DNA from: Chinchilla lanigera
Lineage: Eukaryota; Chordata; Mammalia; Rodentia; Chinchillidae
Reading direction: 5' to 3'
Assembly: GCF_000276665.1 (NCBI RefSeq)
Contig: NW_004955476.1
Span: forward strand, 9,098,337 to 9,162,336
DNA length: 64,000 bases
The position numbers and the translations under genes were made by a program. The notes under the pieces are model-generated. The model saw only the letters and a program-made list of their open reading frames with translations, was not told the DNA's origin and did no database searches. Below are positions 1-11,892 of the stretch, piece after piece (position 1 is the stretch's first letter; every line of letters begins with the position of its first letter).

Positions 1-120
1 GGGGCGGGGCGGGAGCGGAGGGGCCCGGGCTTGGGCCGAGGAGGGGACCCCGGGCCCCCTCCCATCTGCGGAGCCGGGCTGCCTCTGCTCCCCTTCCCGG
101 AGCCTTTCATCGCGGCAGCC
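1..120. promoter_or_regulatory. Edge of a CpG island / possible promoter, cut by window start
   Basis: The first 120 bases are very GC-rich, with overlapping GC boxes at 1-10 (ggggcggggc, the SP1/KLF type) and many CpG dinucleotides, which is rare in the surrounding DNA. CpG islands of this type usually mark promoters or first exons of vertebrate genes. The island continues off the left edge, so the transcription start and direction cannot be seen. A minus-strand donor-like motif (gtgag, complement of 168-172) sits at the edge of the adjacent AC repeat but is largely made by the repeat. No start codon can be assigned. Confidence 0.6.
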
Positions 121-172
121 ACACACACGCACACACACACACGCACGCACACACACACACGCACACACTCAC
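119..172. repeat. (AC)n microsatellite with CpG interruptions
   Basis: An imperfect AC dinucleotide run broken by several acgc units. It forms the downstream border of the CpG island. Short open frames across it are simple-sequence artefacts. Confidence 0.95.
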
Positions 173-612
173 CTCTTTCTACAGTGTTGCTCTTGAGAAA
201 GAAAAGGCCAACCCGGCTGATGTTTTTTTTCACCTCCGTGAATTAAGGCAGGTTGGGGATGGAAGGTGAGAAGAGGCAAGGACCCCGATGGTGTCCATGC
301 TTTGTTTCCCCCCGAGATGAGCACCTCAAGAACATCGAAGTTACTCCGGGTTCTCTGCTACTTTGAAACGTGGAAGGGAAGGCGTTCGGAATTGTGTGCC
401 AGCATCCCGGAGAGAAAGCGGCTGAAATGCTGCAGGATGCAGCCAGGGAGCCGAGGCCTTCTCGAAACTTGGCTGATGGGGTCATCTGGGAAAAACTTGG
501 GGGCCCTGTGACGTGCGTGCCATTGTCACAGCCCAAGGGTCTGGGTTGAAAACAGCTCCCTCTCCTCGCCAGGAACCACCCTCCAAGGTCTGCAGTCTCT
601 GGAGGCAGGCCA

Positions 613-614
<2 letters not shown>

Positions 615-701
<87 letters not shown>
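615..701. repeat. Compound (GT)n-(GA)n microsatellite
   Basis: About 21 perfect GT units (615-656) are followed directly by about 22 GA units (657-701). The open frames covering it in several frames translate to dipeptide repeats and are not genes. Confidence 0.97.
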
Positions 702-704
<3 letters not shown>

Positions 705-3555
705 CGTTAAGTACACTGTGTGACAACTGACCAGACATCCTGGCTGAAATTATACCCCCCCAAAATAACAGGGAGCCATTTCAACAGGGCCTGTGGCCTC
801 CTCCGTGCTGAAACTAATTGATTTCCAGGGTCTGGGAGGAAAAGACAGAGGCCGGAAGGAGGCCCTATAAAAGAAGATCAAACGGAATTCACTTGGAAAT
901 ATTTCCCCTTTACCGTGGGCTTTCCTGGCATCTGAATTTTAAGTAACCTGTCTCTTATGCCTGCGCTGAAGTGAGGGGAGATGGTCTCACTAACGGACTG
1001 GCCTCGCGGTGCACAATGCCCGGAGCGTCCCGCCTGTCAGAAGTGCTGAGAGAGAAAGGACAGTGCCTTCCGTCCCAGCAAACATCACAGCAAGTGACGG
1101 TGACGTGAAGGACGCCAAAGATGGGGCGAAGGAGCACGTTTACGTTCTGTGTTCCTTTGTTTCCCAGCCGGGGGTGAGCTGAGCAGAACCGCGACTCCGA
1201 AGAAACGCTCTTCGGAAGGTTTGGTTTCCTCTCCTCTGAGTTAGCACTACACTACCCTTCCTAAACACTTTGAAGTTTTAGACTAATTTGGGCTGATTTA
1301 ATCAGTCAAAAAAAAAAAAAAATACTAACCAGCCAAACAATTTCTGTGGTTTCCTTGTTCTTTTCTTCTCTCTCTGTTTTTTTTAAACTAAGTAGTAGTC
1401 CATCAAAGTAGCCAAACTAGTTTGAACATGATTTGGAATCTGAAAATGTACACATACAGACAATAAATAACAGTGGGCTCTGCTTTGCTGGTATATTTTA
1501 TAGGATATTAAAACTATTAAAAAAAAAACCTCAAGTGTGTGATGCCTTCAAAGTTGGTGGAAATTCATATACCATTTTACTGAGTGAAGAAAAATTAGGT
1601 AAAAAAGGCTTAAAATTGGGATTCAGAGTGCAGGAAGAAGTCAGACCCTACTGTGTGCCCCCAATTATCCAGTAGTTTCCACGCTGGTTTGGGGTTACGA
1701 ATTTTTAACTCCATTAGACCACTGAAATAAAGAAATGTAATGGGGAGATGTAAGTGAATTTAAATAATAAATCAGGAATGAAAGGAAGTGGCTTTTCAAA
1801 TTACCCTCATCACATAGATTTGAACTTACTGCATGCTCTCAGATTATGATCTATACAAGAGCAGCTATCAGCCTCACAATTTCTGTTAAAATGATTGGAT
1901 GTGAACCATGTCTGTTCTCTGATGGAAGCTTTGAGGCGTGCCTCATTATATCACTTCTTTAAATGCTATATAAGCTTGGGCTTTTTTCAGGTGAGTGAGA
2001 TTCTATTTTCTATTTTTGTTGTTATTAAATTCAATTTTTATTGCTTATAGTGAGACACAAAGGAAGGGTGAAGCTCAAATGCTAAGTCCGTGATGGTCCT
2101 GAAGGAAATATTGCAGATATTTTCCTTTAAGGGCATATAAAGCTGGCCTTTTTCTGTAGTGTCTTCCTCAGCGGAACTGGTGAATACGTTGATGCCTTTG
2201 AAGCTGTCGTTTCAGGATGGAGTTAGGGAGGAAAATGTGAAAGAAGTAGGGGAAAATTTTTGGTGGAAGCCTGGAAGGGGAAGGCTGTCTGCCTAAAAGT
2301 TCAATACTTTACTTGGAGTTGGCCTTCATCTTGACAGCAGATTTCCCCTACTTCCGGGACACACATATGTCCTAAAACTTGGTCCGTCCTGGGGCTCTTC
2401 TTCAGAAAGATGATTCTTGAAATTATTGAATAATTCACTAAATTATGTACATCAATCTAACACCAGGGGAAACACAGCATCTGTTTAAACTCTTTTGTCT
2501 TTAAACTGTCTGTATTTTTATTGTTTTCCTGCAGAGGCTAAGAGTATACCATCAAAAAAAAGAGAGATTCCTAATACAAATACTAACAGGACACAGTTGA
2601 AAAGGACAAAAATCCTCAGCTGACAAACTAAATCGTTCTGGATGCCTATAAGTTTTACAGTTCTTTTTACTTGTTTCAAATATTTTTATTATAACCCCTC
2701 CCCTGGTTGAAAACAGTCTCTTCACACTCATGTACTGTGCACATAGTAGAAAATTGGAAATCCCTGTGAAGCGGCCACAGGGACGGATAAATGACACCAA
2801 CGAGGAGAGAACTGCCCACCCGGAAGCAGAATTCAGCGTGTCTATAAGGAGGGAAGTGACGTCAGGAGACCAGGCGGGGGATATGGGCGAGGGCTTTCCA
2901 TGCAGGTAAAACAGCACATTTCCGAGGGTTTGCTAATAGCCTTAGCAACATGAAATAGTGCAATAAGCATCTTTCAGATATTACTTTTCTCGGGAGAACA
3001 CTGAAAATTATGTGTCACATCTGTTGAAAGACAGCCTTCTTTTTTAAATACAGTAGAAAGCCAAAGTAACCGAATCTTGAGTAGAATCTGAGTCCTAAGA
3101 TTTGCAGAGACAGTTTAGCAAGACATAGTCGCAAGAGAAACGTGATGGAGCTCAGTCTTGGACAGATCTTTTTTCAAGCCCTCAAAAATGATTTGTATTT
3201 AAAACTTACTTTTGGTAAACCAACAAAAATGTGGCTGAGAAAGATTCAGGACACACTAGAACGAATGACATTTAATTTCATAAAATACATAATAATCACT
3301 GTTAATTTCCTATCATTTTGTTGTGAAATCCTGTATTGCTTTTATTGTTTTTTTATTATCTTTAAAATAAAAAAATTACATTTTACAGTTATTCTCTTAC
3401 AAAGGCTAAATTTCACTCAGCTTTGCTGTCAACTGAAATATTAATCATTGAGAGTATGAAAATCTTCAATTCTTACAAAACATTTAATATTTCTTATATT
3501 TACTAGCCAATATCCAGCAAGTAGCAATACATAAGACAAATATTAGTTGTGTGAT
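702..3555. other. Unique DNA, no gene recognised
   Basis: No repeat family or protein-coding exon is recognised here. A TATAAAAG motif lies at 866-873 and a juxtaposed acceptor/donor at 1990/1991 (listed separately). A good acceptor (gttttcctgcag, ending 2534) and a donor (CAG followed by gtaaaac, about 2906) frame an interval with no convincing reading frame. The open frames at 1433-1675, 2552-2917 (minus) and 3142-3444 show no motif I recognise. Confidence 0.5.
1981..1997 (+). other. Recursive (ratchet-type) splice-site motif candidate
   Basis: The sequence cttttttcag is followed immediately by gtgagtgag, so an acceptor AG directly abuts a near-perfect donor at 1990/1991, leaving a zero-length exon. 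This is the arrangement reported for recursive splice sites in very long introns. The upstream pyrimidine tract is short (about 8 bases). The motif matters only if a plus-strand intron crosses it, which the window cannot show; a chance match is possible. Confidence 0.3.
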
Positions 3556-3561
3556 AATTAC

Positions 3562-3640
3562 CTTCTTTGTGGTGCAGGAGTTTGAACCCAGGGCCTCACA
3601 CATGTTCAGCATGTTCTCTGCCACTGAATTACCTCACCAA
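3562..3640 (-). repeat. ID-type tRNA-derived SINE, diverged
   Basis: The reverse complement reads like the tRNA-Ala-derived ID body: the B-box side (complement of gtttgaacccaggg) and an A-box side near 3620-3636. It is diverged, and no clear tail or target duplication remains. Confidence 0.6.
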
Positions 3641-4351
3641 GACCTGCCATGATTAACTGTAAAAGTCTGAACATGATACAGACCGTGCATTAAGGTGCTT
3701 CTGATTTTAATGTCCATCCTAACACACTCGCCTTATGTCATTATCAGTAAGTGTTCACTAGATCTTTCCTTAGTGTTGGAAAAGCAGGAGATTTTGCTGG
3801 TACTGGATAGGCTTGTCATGATGGAAGAGAGCATTCTTACTGCAGTAGAAGACAAAAGGAATCTGTCTCCCAGGATGGGCACACGGGAACCACCTGATAT
3901 TTTGGTAAAGAATAAGTAGGTGGGGGTTTCAAGATTAGTAATCCAATTTGACAAGACAGCATAAGACACAATATTTTGAGAAAATATAATGCAATTCTCA
4001 GTCTCCTCACCAAAAATAAATAAATGAATGGATACCATGTTTAAAAATTGAGTCTGAGAGACCAGCCTTATCTAAAACCTCTCTGTGTCTTTTTAATGTA
4101 ATGGTTCAATTATTTGAACATTTTGAGAGCCCTGCCAGGCACAATTCTTAATGATTTAAAGATGCAAAAAGCAGAGAATTCGATATCCACAGGGGGTTGA
4201 TTCTAGGGCTCCTCCCTTGGACTCTGAAATCGGCAAGGTCTCAAGGCCTTTATAACAAATCGTGTGATGATTACATGGAACCTGTGCATTTCATGCAGTG
4301 TACTTTAAATAATTTCTGGGCTGCTTATAATACTTCAGACCATAGGGGTGC

Positions 4352-4768
4352 TGTGTAAGTGTTAGGGCAAAACCATACAGGAGAAATTGTTCCTTTTAAA
4401 ACTTTGTTCTTTTGAAACTGCCTAGCTCTGTAACTGCTTCGTAGTTTTGTAATTACTTTTCTGACCCCTGTAACCATGAGAGTATAACTGAGCATACAGG
4501 ATGCCTGATTGTACCATTGTACCAAACCTCATAAACTGATGATCACTAATCTGCCCTTGTAACCAGTGATCTCACCCTGCTAGCTAATCAGAAGAACTGC
4601 CAGGCTGTTCTGTCTCACCTTTGTACCTCTTGCTTGTGTATCATATAAAAACCCTAGGCCACCAGAGATTGGGGTATGATATGCTGGGAACGACCCCAGT
4701 CAGTGCCCATTGACGTAAATATATCTGCCCCCAAATCTTGGGTGTCATTTCAGTGTTTCTGCTTGCCA
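4352..4768 (+). mobile_element. Solo LTR of an endogenous retrovirus (ERV1-like)
   Basis: The segment begins TGTGTAAG, contains an atypical CCAAT-like stretch (gctaatcag, about 4580), a TATA box (catataaaaa near 4642) and a C/T-rich 3' part, and ends ...tgcttgcca, so it has TG...CA ends and the order of a retroviral LTR. No internal retroviral sequence flanks it, so it is probably a solo LTR. A target-site duplication is not clear and the boundaries may be off by 5-20 bases. The ERV class is inferred from promoter layout only. Confidence 0.55.
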
Positions 4769-5044
4769 TTGCATAAGTAGTTATTACACTGTGTTATTTC
4801 GGAAAGAGTGGTGAGAGAAACGTGCACATGTGCAGCAGAGACACAATTTATTTCAAACATGTTTTGATCTGTGATCCCTGAGTGTGGGAGTGCCACGCTC
4901 ACATGTACCGAGGCCTGACTGTAATCTCACAGGATGAGGAGACACCAAACACATCATTCAAATAAATGTCAGTTACTACTGTGAAAAGAAGAGGTACTTA
5001 CTGCAAACGGAACATAAAACAGAGAACCGTTTTCTGTCTCTGGT

Positions 5045-5470
5045 TAAGTGAAGGCTTTCCTGGTGGAGAAAAGGAATGTAAGGATGTTACAGGAAGACAG
5101 ACAGAGAGACAGAGAGAGAGAGAGAGAGAGAGGGCGTCAGAGAGAGCAGGTACTGAGAGCAGAAGTGTGTGTGGCAGGGGCCAGGTCTGGAAATGATACA
5201 GAGTTGGAGGTAAACACTGAAACTTCTGGGCCCTGCTAAAGACCTTGGAAGGTCATAGCTAACGCCCTGTTCAAGATGTTTGACTTTTTCCTGAGGGCAA
5301 CTGGAAGCTGTTTAAAGCCCATAAGTAGAAAGGTAACATGATTACACTAGTGTTTTGTAAAGGTCACTCTGGCCCCTGCGGAGAATGGATTTTAGGAAGT
5401 GAACATGCATGAGGGAGGCCTCTTGGGAGCTGCAGTCAGAGGCACAGGGCCAGAGGGGCCAAGAGAGAAC
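5045..5470 (-). repeat. L2 LINE fragment with (GA)n expansion
   Basis: The part from 5260 to 5400 closely follows the antisense L2 pattern: ...aactggaagctg..., ...aggtaacatgatt..., ...gtcactctggcccctg..., ...ggagaatggatt. An AGAG microsatellite has expanded at about 5103-5133. The open frames at 4966-5239 run through the microsatellite and are not genes. Confidence 0.7.
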
Positions 5471-6275
5471 AGGATACAGAGGTGGATTCCTGAGATTTGA
5501 ATACATTTCACATAATAAGAGCAAAGTTTACCAGAATCCTGAAACACCGGCTGAAGGCCCTGGAGCACCCAGGCACGGGGGCTGTGTCATGCTTGCGCAG
5601 TAGCTTCCTGTCTTGACCACTTCATTCCACACACACGCCAGCCTTTCTGTGCGCAGATTAGACTGTAGCCTATAATGTTGCTCATGTTTTCACAAAGGAT
5701 GACACCACAAAAAAGGACACTGGTATAAAGCGTCGTCAATTGAACTTGGTTCCAACTTATGACTCCTGAAACATTCAGTGCCCCTGTCTATTTCTGGCTT
5801 CCATGTAAATTCCGTATTTCCTGTGACAAATACATGCAAGAGGCCGAGGCAGTTCTGTTCTCTGAAGTTTTAATGTGCTACATCAACTCCATGTGTAATT
5901 CTCTCAGAGCTGGTTCACGTATACTTAAACTCCATATAATATTCTAAGAAATTATTAATACATGGTTTTTTAAAAATTTCTTTTAATCTTTGAAGAAACA
6001 GATGCACTTTCAAGTGGACACCTGGATGGACACTCACTGAAAATAAGAAGATAAGAATTTTCTCCATTGTAGGCATTTCCCATGCAGCCCTCTCAGTCTT
6101 GGAAAATCCATTGTGAGGACAGAATTCTAGCTGCTGGGTTCTTGTTGGCACCAGTTAAGTCACTCTGGCCCTGTTTAGTAACTCACACTGCTAAGGAATG
6201 ATGAATGAAAATAAATGTAGAGATTTTAGAACGAATACAATGATAACTATATTTTCTAACTTTTTGCCTTTCTAG

Positions 6276-6428
6276 GTATTTCTACATTTTGAAAGCTCCA
6301 GTAGTTTCTTCTGTTCTTGGGATTTGCCTTAGTGACCAGCTGTAAACAAAGCCAAATCTATATCCACCAGAACACTTGAATAGCCGAGATCTAGGGCACC
6401 TGCTTTTACTAGATACATAAAATAAAAG
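6276..6428 (+). other. Candidate non-coding exon (acceptor and donor pair)
   Basis: A good acceptor (ctttttgcctttctag, ending 6275) and a near-consensus donor (AAAAG followed by gtaagttt, at 6429) bound 153 bases. All three plus frames contain stops, so a coding internal exon is unlikely. A non-coding RNA exon or a chance pair of signals remains. An AATAAA sits just before the donor. Confidence 0.25.
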
Positions 6429-6711
6429 GTAAGTTTACCAGGGGGCAGTTTACACAAAGTGCTATATCAAAGTCCCCAAGTCTGGCTTTATACAGAAGGA
6501 ACTTTTAAAAGACGATTTTTTTTTCCTTTTCAGAAGCACTCAGTAATTGTTTTCTGAAAACACTGAAAAATACACACAAGCAAAAAGAAATATTAAAATT
6601 GGATAAAATTAATCCCATCACTCAGAAATATCTACATATTTCCCATTAATATTTTGTTATATAGGTTTTCAGTCACATGTATTTCACCAAAATGGAAGAA
6701 AATCAGGAACT

Positions 6712-6905
6712 CAGCAAGTGGAGCAGGGTTTGTCTTCCCACCTGGGTGACTTAGGAAAGTTGCTCAAATCTTTTGTGCCTTACTTTCTTCTTTTATAAAA
6801 AGGAGATATTAAAACTTCCTACTTTACAGAATTGTTCTGAGGATTAAATGAGTTAATATTTTCTAAAGAGCTTAGAATAATGCCTGATACATATCAAGCA
6901 ATTAT
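6712..6905 (+). repeat. MIR SINE
   Basis: The core and 3' part match the mammalian-wide MIR pattern: ...cacctgggtgacttag..., ...ttctgaggattaaatgag..., ...gagcttagaataatgcctg.... This is an ancient, inactive element. Confidence 0.8.
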
Positions 6906-7085
6906 TATACAGTTTTATAATCCACTTTTAAATCTTTTAATACAAAATTAATCCAGTCATTGTAAATTAGATATAGAATACATTAAGAAGTAAAAACACC
7001 CCACTTCTTCTCTTATACTGGATCACCTGCTCTTTCCACTGAGCAAAACACCATACCCATTTTTTCATCTTATTGACCATCTTTC

Positions 7086-7160
7086 CTTTTTTTTTTTTTT
7101 TGTTTTTTTTGCACTGGGAATCGAACTCAGGACCTTGCACTTGCCAGGCAGGCGTTTTCA
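7086..7160 (-). mobile_element. 5'-truncated ID SINE with target-site duplication
   Basis: A T-rich run (the A tail on the minus strand) is followed by the complement of the ID B-box half (gggaatcgaactcaggacc) and the middle region ttgccaggcaggcg. A perfect 10-bp direct repeat, accatctttc, flanks it at 7076-7085 and 7161-7170. The 5' end with the A box is missing, as expected from truncated target-primed reverse transcription. Confidence 0.9.
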
Positions 7161-7170
7161 ACCATCTTTC

Positions 7171-9895
7171 TGTGATGCTGTTGACTCTGACTTTCGTGAG
7201 AAGGGCTATGCATGTTATAAGCTCAGAACACTCAAGAGTCCAGACTCAATTTGAGGACACTGCACACATACAATCATCACAGAAATGACTTTACAAGAGT
7301 CTCTCCTAAGAATTCAGGTCCAAAACATATTAAGAAAGCCCTGATGGTATGTTTTTGGAACTGATTAAATTGATGTTTGAAGGACCAAAATATTTCTATT
7401 TAGCTTATCAGTTTACCCCTGATCACATATTTCCCTGGTTTTTAATCTTCTTTTCTTTTGATGCATGAGCAACATTCTGAAAAGAAAATTGAGGATTTAG
7501 TCTTTTGCTAGCTGCAGCCATTCTTAGTTATTTATACTGTTCAAATTCAGCAAAATAAAGTTGATTGAGAAAGCAGTGACTAATGACATTTAAACTTTGT
7601 CACCAATCAGTATGACACTCATTTGCATCCTTCAGAGCTGTCTAGAATGTAGAAAGGGTCTTCAGCTTTGTCCTTTCTCTGACAACAGGAGGTCCAACAT
7701 GCAGTAGAAATAACAGGGGAAAGTTATAGAACTTCAGAGAGGAGGAATTTCAGAATTCTTTAGAAGTGGGCAGTTCTTTGGCAAATTGCATGGCCCCTGC
7801 TTTTCTTCCAGCTGAGATACGAAATCTAGGGAAAGCTGTATGGCTAGTGTTTGTTTTAGCCTAAGATTTCCACATCAAGATTAAATACTGTGCAGTCATC
7901 TTCAGCCATGACTGCAGACACACACTAATCAATTTAAACAAATACAGTATGAGTGTCCAGAGGTTGGCCTGGTGAATTCTAAACTTTTCCTTTAGAAAAG
8001 GCTGAACTCAGAGAAAAATGTGCCGTGCCACAGCTATTAGCTGGTATCCGAGTCCGCTGTTGGCAGACTGGCTCGTGCACGTCTGCGAGGCATATGGAAA
8101 TTGATGATGAACGTGTCCAGTGTAACTAGAAATATAATTTGATGAAAACCGAAGCAGTGAACTGTGAGAAACTGTTAAACCCGTGTCATCAAACAGTGCT
8201 TCAAAAATAATGAAACAGAAATACTAACCCTTTCTGGGTAATATTGGGGGAAAATGAGAAAATCACACGGTATGCACACCACGTTTAAATATATGAGGTA
8301 ATGCTCTTTTTAATTACTATTATTGCAAAGACCACTCCAAAATTCTACACCCAGACTCCTTTCCATTTATCTCTCTGTAGACAATGACATCACGTCTCCT
8401 CTGAATTGTTCAGACCCAGGGGATGGAGCTGGCCCATTAATAGGGAGTGCCATGTTTGGGGTTGGCACAGTACTTAAAACTTCCCTCCACATTATCCCCA
8501 AACTGAAAAGCACATTTGATCGTGGCCAAATGATTAAAAATATTCCCTCTAGACTTTCAGCCTCAGAAAAACACGAAGAACAAAAATAGAACTGTACCAT
8601 AAGGTATAATCATAAAACGTCACAGAAGCAGAAATCTGAAGGGGTAAAATAACACTCCAGTCACCTGAAGGCTTGCAGTTCTCGAAGTCGTTAAAAGTCA
8701 CCGCATACCGGCTGGGTTTGGGGGAAAGTCAGAGGTTGCTTTGTTCTTACTCTGAGCGAAATCAAAACTGACCCAGACCGCACAGGGGTGGCGTGCTTTG
8801 CCTTTTTCTTGCTCAGTATCTGCTGCTCAACACAAGGAAATGACTTATGTTCAGAGAAGTCTGTGATTCTGTTCATACTAATCCATGTCTGGGGCTGGCA
8901 GAATGCCTGAACACAATCAAAGAGAGGGGTAGATGCCTGCCTTTTCAAACAGGCTAGAAAATCTGTACCAAAAGATCACAGGCCGGCAGAGACAGCTGGA
9001 AAAATTGGAGCCTGGGCTCTGAGTTTTGTGCCAGTGTTACACTTCATGCAGAGGGAATGCAGAGGCGAGTGGGGCGCTCTGTGTGTTCTCGGGTTCAGTA
9101 ACACGGCATTCACACGGCGTGATCCCCTAATACAACTTACCATGAAAAACCCTTGCCATAGCGAAGAATTCATACATCGGAATCCAGCAACAAGTTGCTA
9201 ACAAAACAGGACAAACACATGCGAAGAATCAAGAGTGAAGGAACAGCTCCAAAACTTGTCAACGGGAAGGTGTTTCACAAGGGTCCCTTAATAATCATTT
9301 CTGTGGGAAAATATTCCCTGTGAGTGTTTTTACCCAAGTAGAACTTCCAAGCCATGAGCGGTTTTCAAATCAAAGGCTTAAGGACATTTGCAGTTTCTAT
9401 AAAGCACACAGATAAGTTTTCTTGGGTTTTCTTAGTGGTCAATAAAGGCTAAGGTGTTGGACGCAGGTCTGTTTCATTCCTTTGTTTGGACGGATCTTCT
9501 CACTCAAGGTTCAATTACAGTAAACTTTTTTAGAAGTGTATTGTTTGCAAGTGAAATCCTGAGTGTAAAAGGAAAATCTCAGCATTTTGTTGAGATGCTG
9601 TGCAGGTTTCTGGAGTGTGAGCCTACTCAGGCCGTGTGCAGCCTCCCACCCTCTGTGGCCTTTGACAGGCATGAAGAAAAGCGAGACCAAAACAGTCCTC
9701 ACAACACAGCTGGCCCTGACAGAGAGCTGCACTGGGAATGCCTGTCACCAAAGAGAGTGGCTCTGGAACCAAACCAGGAGGAGAAAGCAGGAAAAGCCAA
9801 GCCAGAGAAAGAGGAAGGTTACGGCAGGTGAAATATAATATGGGAACACGAAGAAGAAAACATTTAATCCCGGAAAATATCAGCAGCTGAAATCT

Positions 9896-9898
<3 letters not shown>
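7171..9898. other. Unique DNA, no gene recognised
   Basis: No repeat family is recognised. Open frames of 60-125 codons (for example 8323-8589 plus and 9454-9831 plus) have no motif I recognise and lack supporting splice or start context. A donor-like CATG/gtaagt lies on the minus strand at about 9141 without a matching acceptor. Confidence 0.5.
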
Positions 9899-9931
<33 letters not shown>

Positions 9932-9939
9932 ATATATCT
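9899..9939. repeat. (TA)n microsatellite
   Basis: About 15 TA units followed by imperfect tatc units. Minus-strand frames across it give Tyr-Ile repeats and are not coding. Confidence 0.95.
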
Positions 9940-10327
9940 TCTCTTTTACTTTTAAGAGCTTCATTAATAAAGGAGTTTAGGAATGTAGACAACCAGTGAT
10001 ACAATTATATGAAAGAACTTCTAACATCTTAGGAAGATTGACTAGTAAGTTCCAGAAAAAGGAAGGGGCTATTCCTAGAAACAACAAATTTACTCTTTCA
10101 CTCTACAGTTGAATATTTCCTCTTTGAGAAAACAACATTTTACCTTGCATGTGATCTCATTTTCTAGTTTTTTCAAACCTGCATTGTTGATATTCACATG
10201 TTCTTATGTCAAAATTCTTTTTAGGGAGAGATTTTGATGACTATCTGATAATACATATTAGAACATATATTTTTATTTAAATGTGTATGTAAATAGCTTG
10301 AAGCTTTTTAAAAAATAGTAAGTTGAT

Positions 10328-10352
10328 ACACACACACACACACACACACACG
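10328..10352. repeat. (CA)n microsatellite
   Basis: About 12 CA units. Confidence 0.95.
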
Positions 10353-10715
10353 CTCATGCACCACTCACATGTAAATTCTTCTAACAAGACTGGTTAAGAT
10401 AAAATCATAAGCTAATGTGTAGCTAGATTTCTATTCTGCCATTCTCTCCCTATTTTTTTTTTCTGGTTTTCCAAATAAACAGCACACCCTAAGGGCTCTC
10501 TGAACTCACTAGAGTGTTTAGTTAGCAATCACTGGTTCATGTAGCTTAGCTTGTCCTGGTTATTTCGATGTGATTTAATAGATCCAGCCTGGCCCAGGGA
10601 AAGAGAATTTCAGGGTCTGTTTCTGGAAGCACTGCACTCCCTGGTGCCGTCTGTGATAAACCAAATAACCTTTCTCTGCCTCAGCTATTTTCTTATACTC
10701 GTGTCTGTTTTGCAG

Positions 10716-10782
10716 CGGTGGAGTGAAGCTTCATTGAGAAAGTTGTTCACCATGGAAGCAAAGCCTTTACTGAGTCATGCAG
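10716..10782 (+). other. Candidate exon with a Kozak-context ATG
   Basis: The acceptor is ctcgtgtctgttttgcag (ending 10715); the donor is a consensus CAG followed by gtgaggg (10783). The 67-base interval has one fully open frame. An ATG at 10752 lies in an ideal context (caccATGg) and would encode MEAKPLLSHA before splicing out of phase. No domain or family is recognised. Both splice signals and the start context are good, but chance cannot be excluded in 64 kb. Confidence 0.35.
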
Positions 10783-11140
10783 GTGAGGGTATGGGAGAAG
10801 TACCAGCCTCCTGATGAAGATATTAATTAAATGCTCAGTGTTGCAGTGGCATTTAGTTGTCAAGGAATTAGTACAGCAATTCTTAGTTCTATGGCATTGG
10901 GATTTTTTCTTTTTAAATAATAGGATCTGACCCATTGAAGAGTAACAGGATTACATCAACCAAGAAGGCTTGGGGTGGTGGGTTAAATTTTCTAAATATG
11001 ACTGTACTAATATTTAGCTTATCTCATGCATTTTTTTTACCGTGTGATATTGACTGTTTTCTCTGGACAGGTGGGTAGATCTATGTTCTTTCCCCTCGGT
11101 CCTGGGTAGACCTCCACAGTTCTTCAATCTAGAGTAGAGG

Positions 11141-11330
11141 GCTGAGCCTGGCTTGGTACCTCACTCTGTAATCTTAGTACTCTGGGAGGCTGAGACAGGA
11201 GGATCACATATTCCAGCCCAGCCTGGGAAACCTTAAAGACTCTGTCTGAAAAAAAAAAATCAATTTAAAAAGAACTGGGATGCAGTTCAGTGTGAAATTC
11301 CTGGATTCAATCCCCAGTACTGCTAGAAAA
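11141..11330 (+). repeat. B1+ID composite SINE (B4-like)
   Basis: A 7SL-derived half (ctgtaatcttagtactctgg, ...gaggctgagacaggaggatc..., ...cagcctgggaaacc...) ends in an A-rich run at about 11250. It is followed by a diverged ID half (gggatgcagttcagtg...attcaatccccagtac). Confidence 0.8.
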
Positions 11331-11337
11331 GAAAGAA

Positions 11338-11425
11338 GAGTGCAAGGCTAGAGTGCAGTTCAGTGGTATAACATATACTTAGCATGCACAAGGTCCTGGG
11401 TTCAATTCCCAGCACTGTAAAAAGT
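11338..11425 (+). repeat. ID-type SINE
   Basis: A second ID-like body (ctagagtgcagttcagtgg...ctgggttcaattcccagcac) with a short A-rich tail directly follows the composite SINE. Confidence 0.75.
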
Positions 11426-11509
11426 AAGAATAAAAATATAAGATTTAAAAGAAGTGCAGATGTGCCACCACATGATACTGAAGGCTAAGTTGTAAAAGGG
11501 GATGAGGTT

Positions 11510-11892
11510 CCTAGCTTGACTTCTCTTGGGACATGGACACTTATATTTCTGGTCTTACCTGCCATTTAAGAAATGTGGCCACCCTCAAGCCAACATATTG
11601 GATAAATCACGTAAAGATTTTGAGGCAAATTTCCATGTTCTGGTCCTGGCCTGTTCCGGTTTTCATTGACCAGATAAACGCCAGATGTGTGAGCTGGGCT
11701 TCAAGCCCCATCCCATGCAAAAGGTGAGTAGAGGAGCAAAAACCTTCCCCAGCTTAGCCCTGCCTCAGACTGCACAATCTTGAGGAAAAAGATTATGTTG
11801 TTATTATTGTTGTTGATGATATTGTTGTTGATGTGGTTTTAAACCACTAACTTGGAGTTGGTTTGTTAAAAGCTGCAGTTACTAGAACATTT
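11510..11892 (+). mobile_element. MLT1-type MaLR LTR, diverged
   Basis: The 3' part keeps the family signature ...gttttaaaccactaacttgg... then ...tggtttgttaaaa...actagaaca. The region near 11680-11760 follows the ...tgtgagctgggcttc...cccagcttagccctg... layout of such LTRs. A TTG/ATT trinucleotide expansion at 11797-11832 replaces the usual poly(A)-signal zone. The 5' boundary is approximate. Confidence 0.55.

Noticed and set aside
9454..9831. 125-codon plus-strand frame
   Set aside because: No family recognised; ends in a Lys/Glu-rich run from purine-rich DNA; a minus-strand frame of 113 codons overlaps it. No splice or promoter support.
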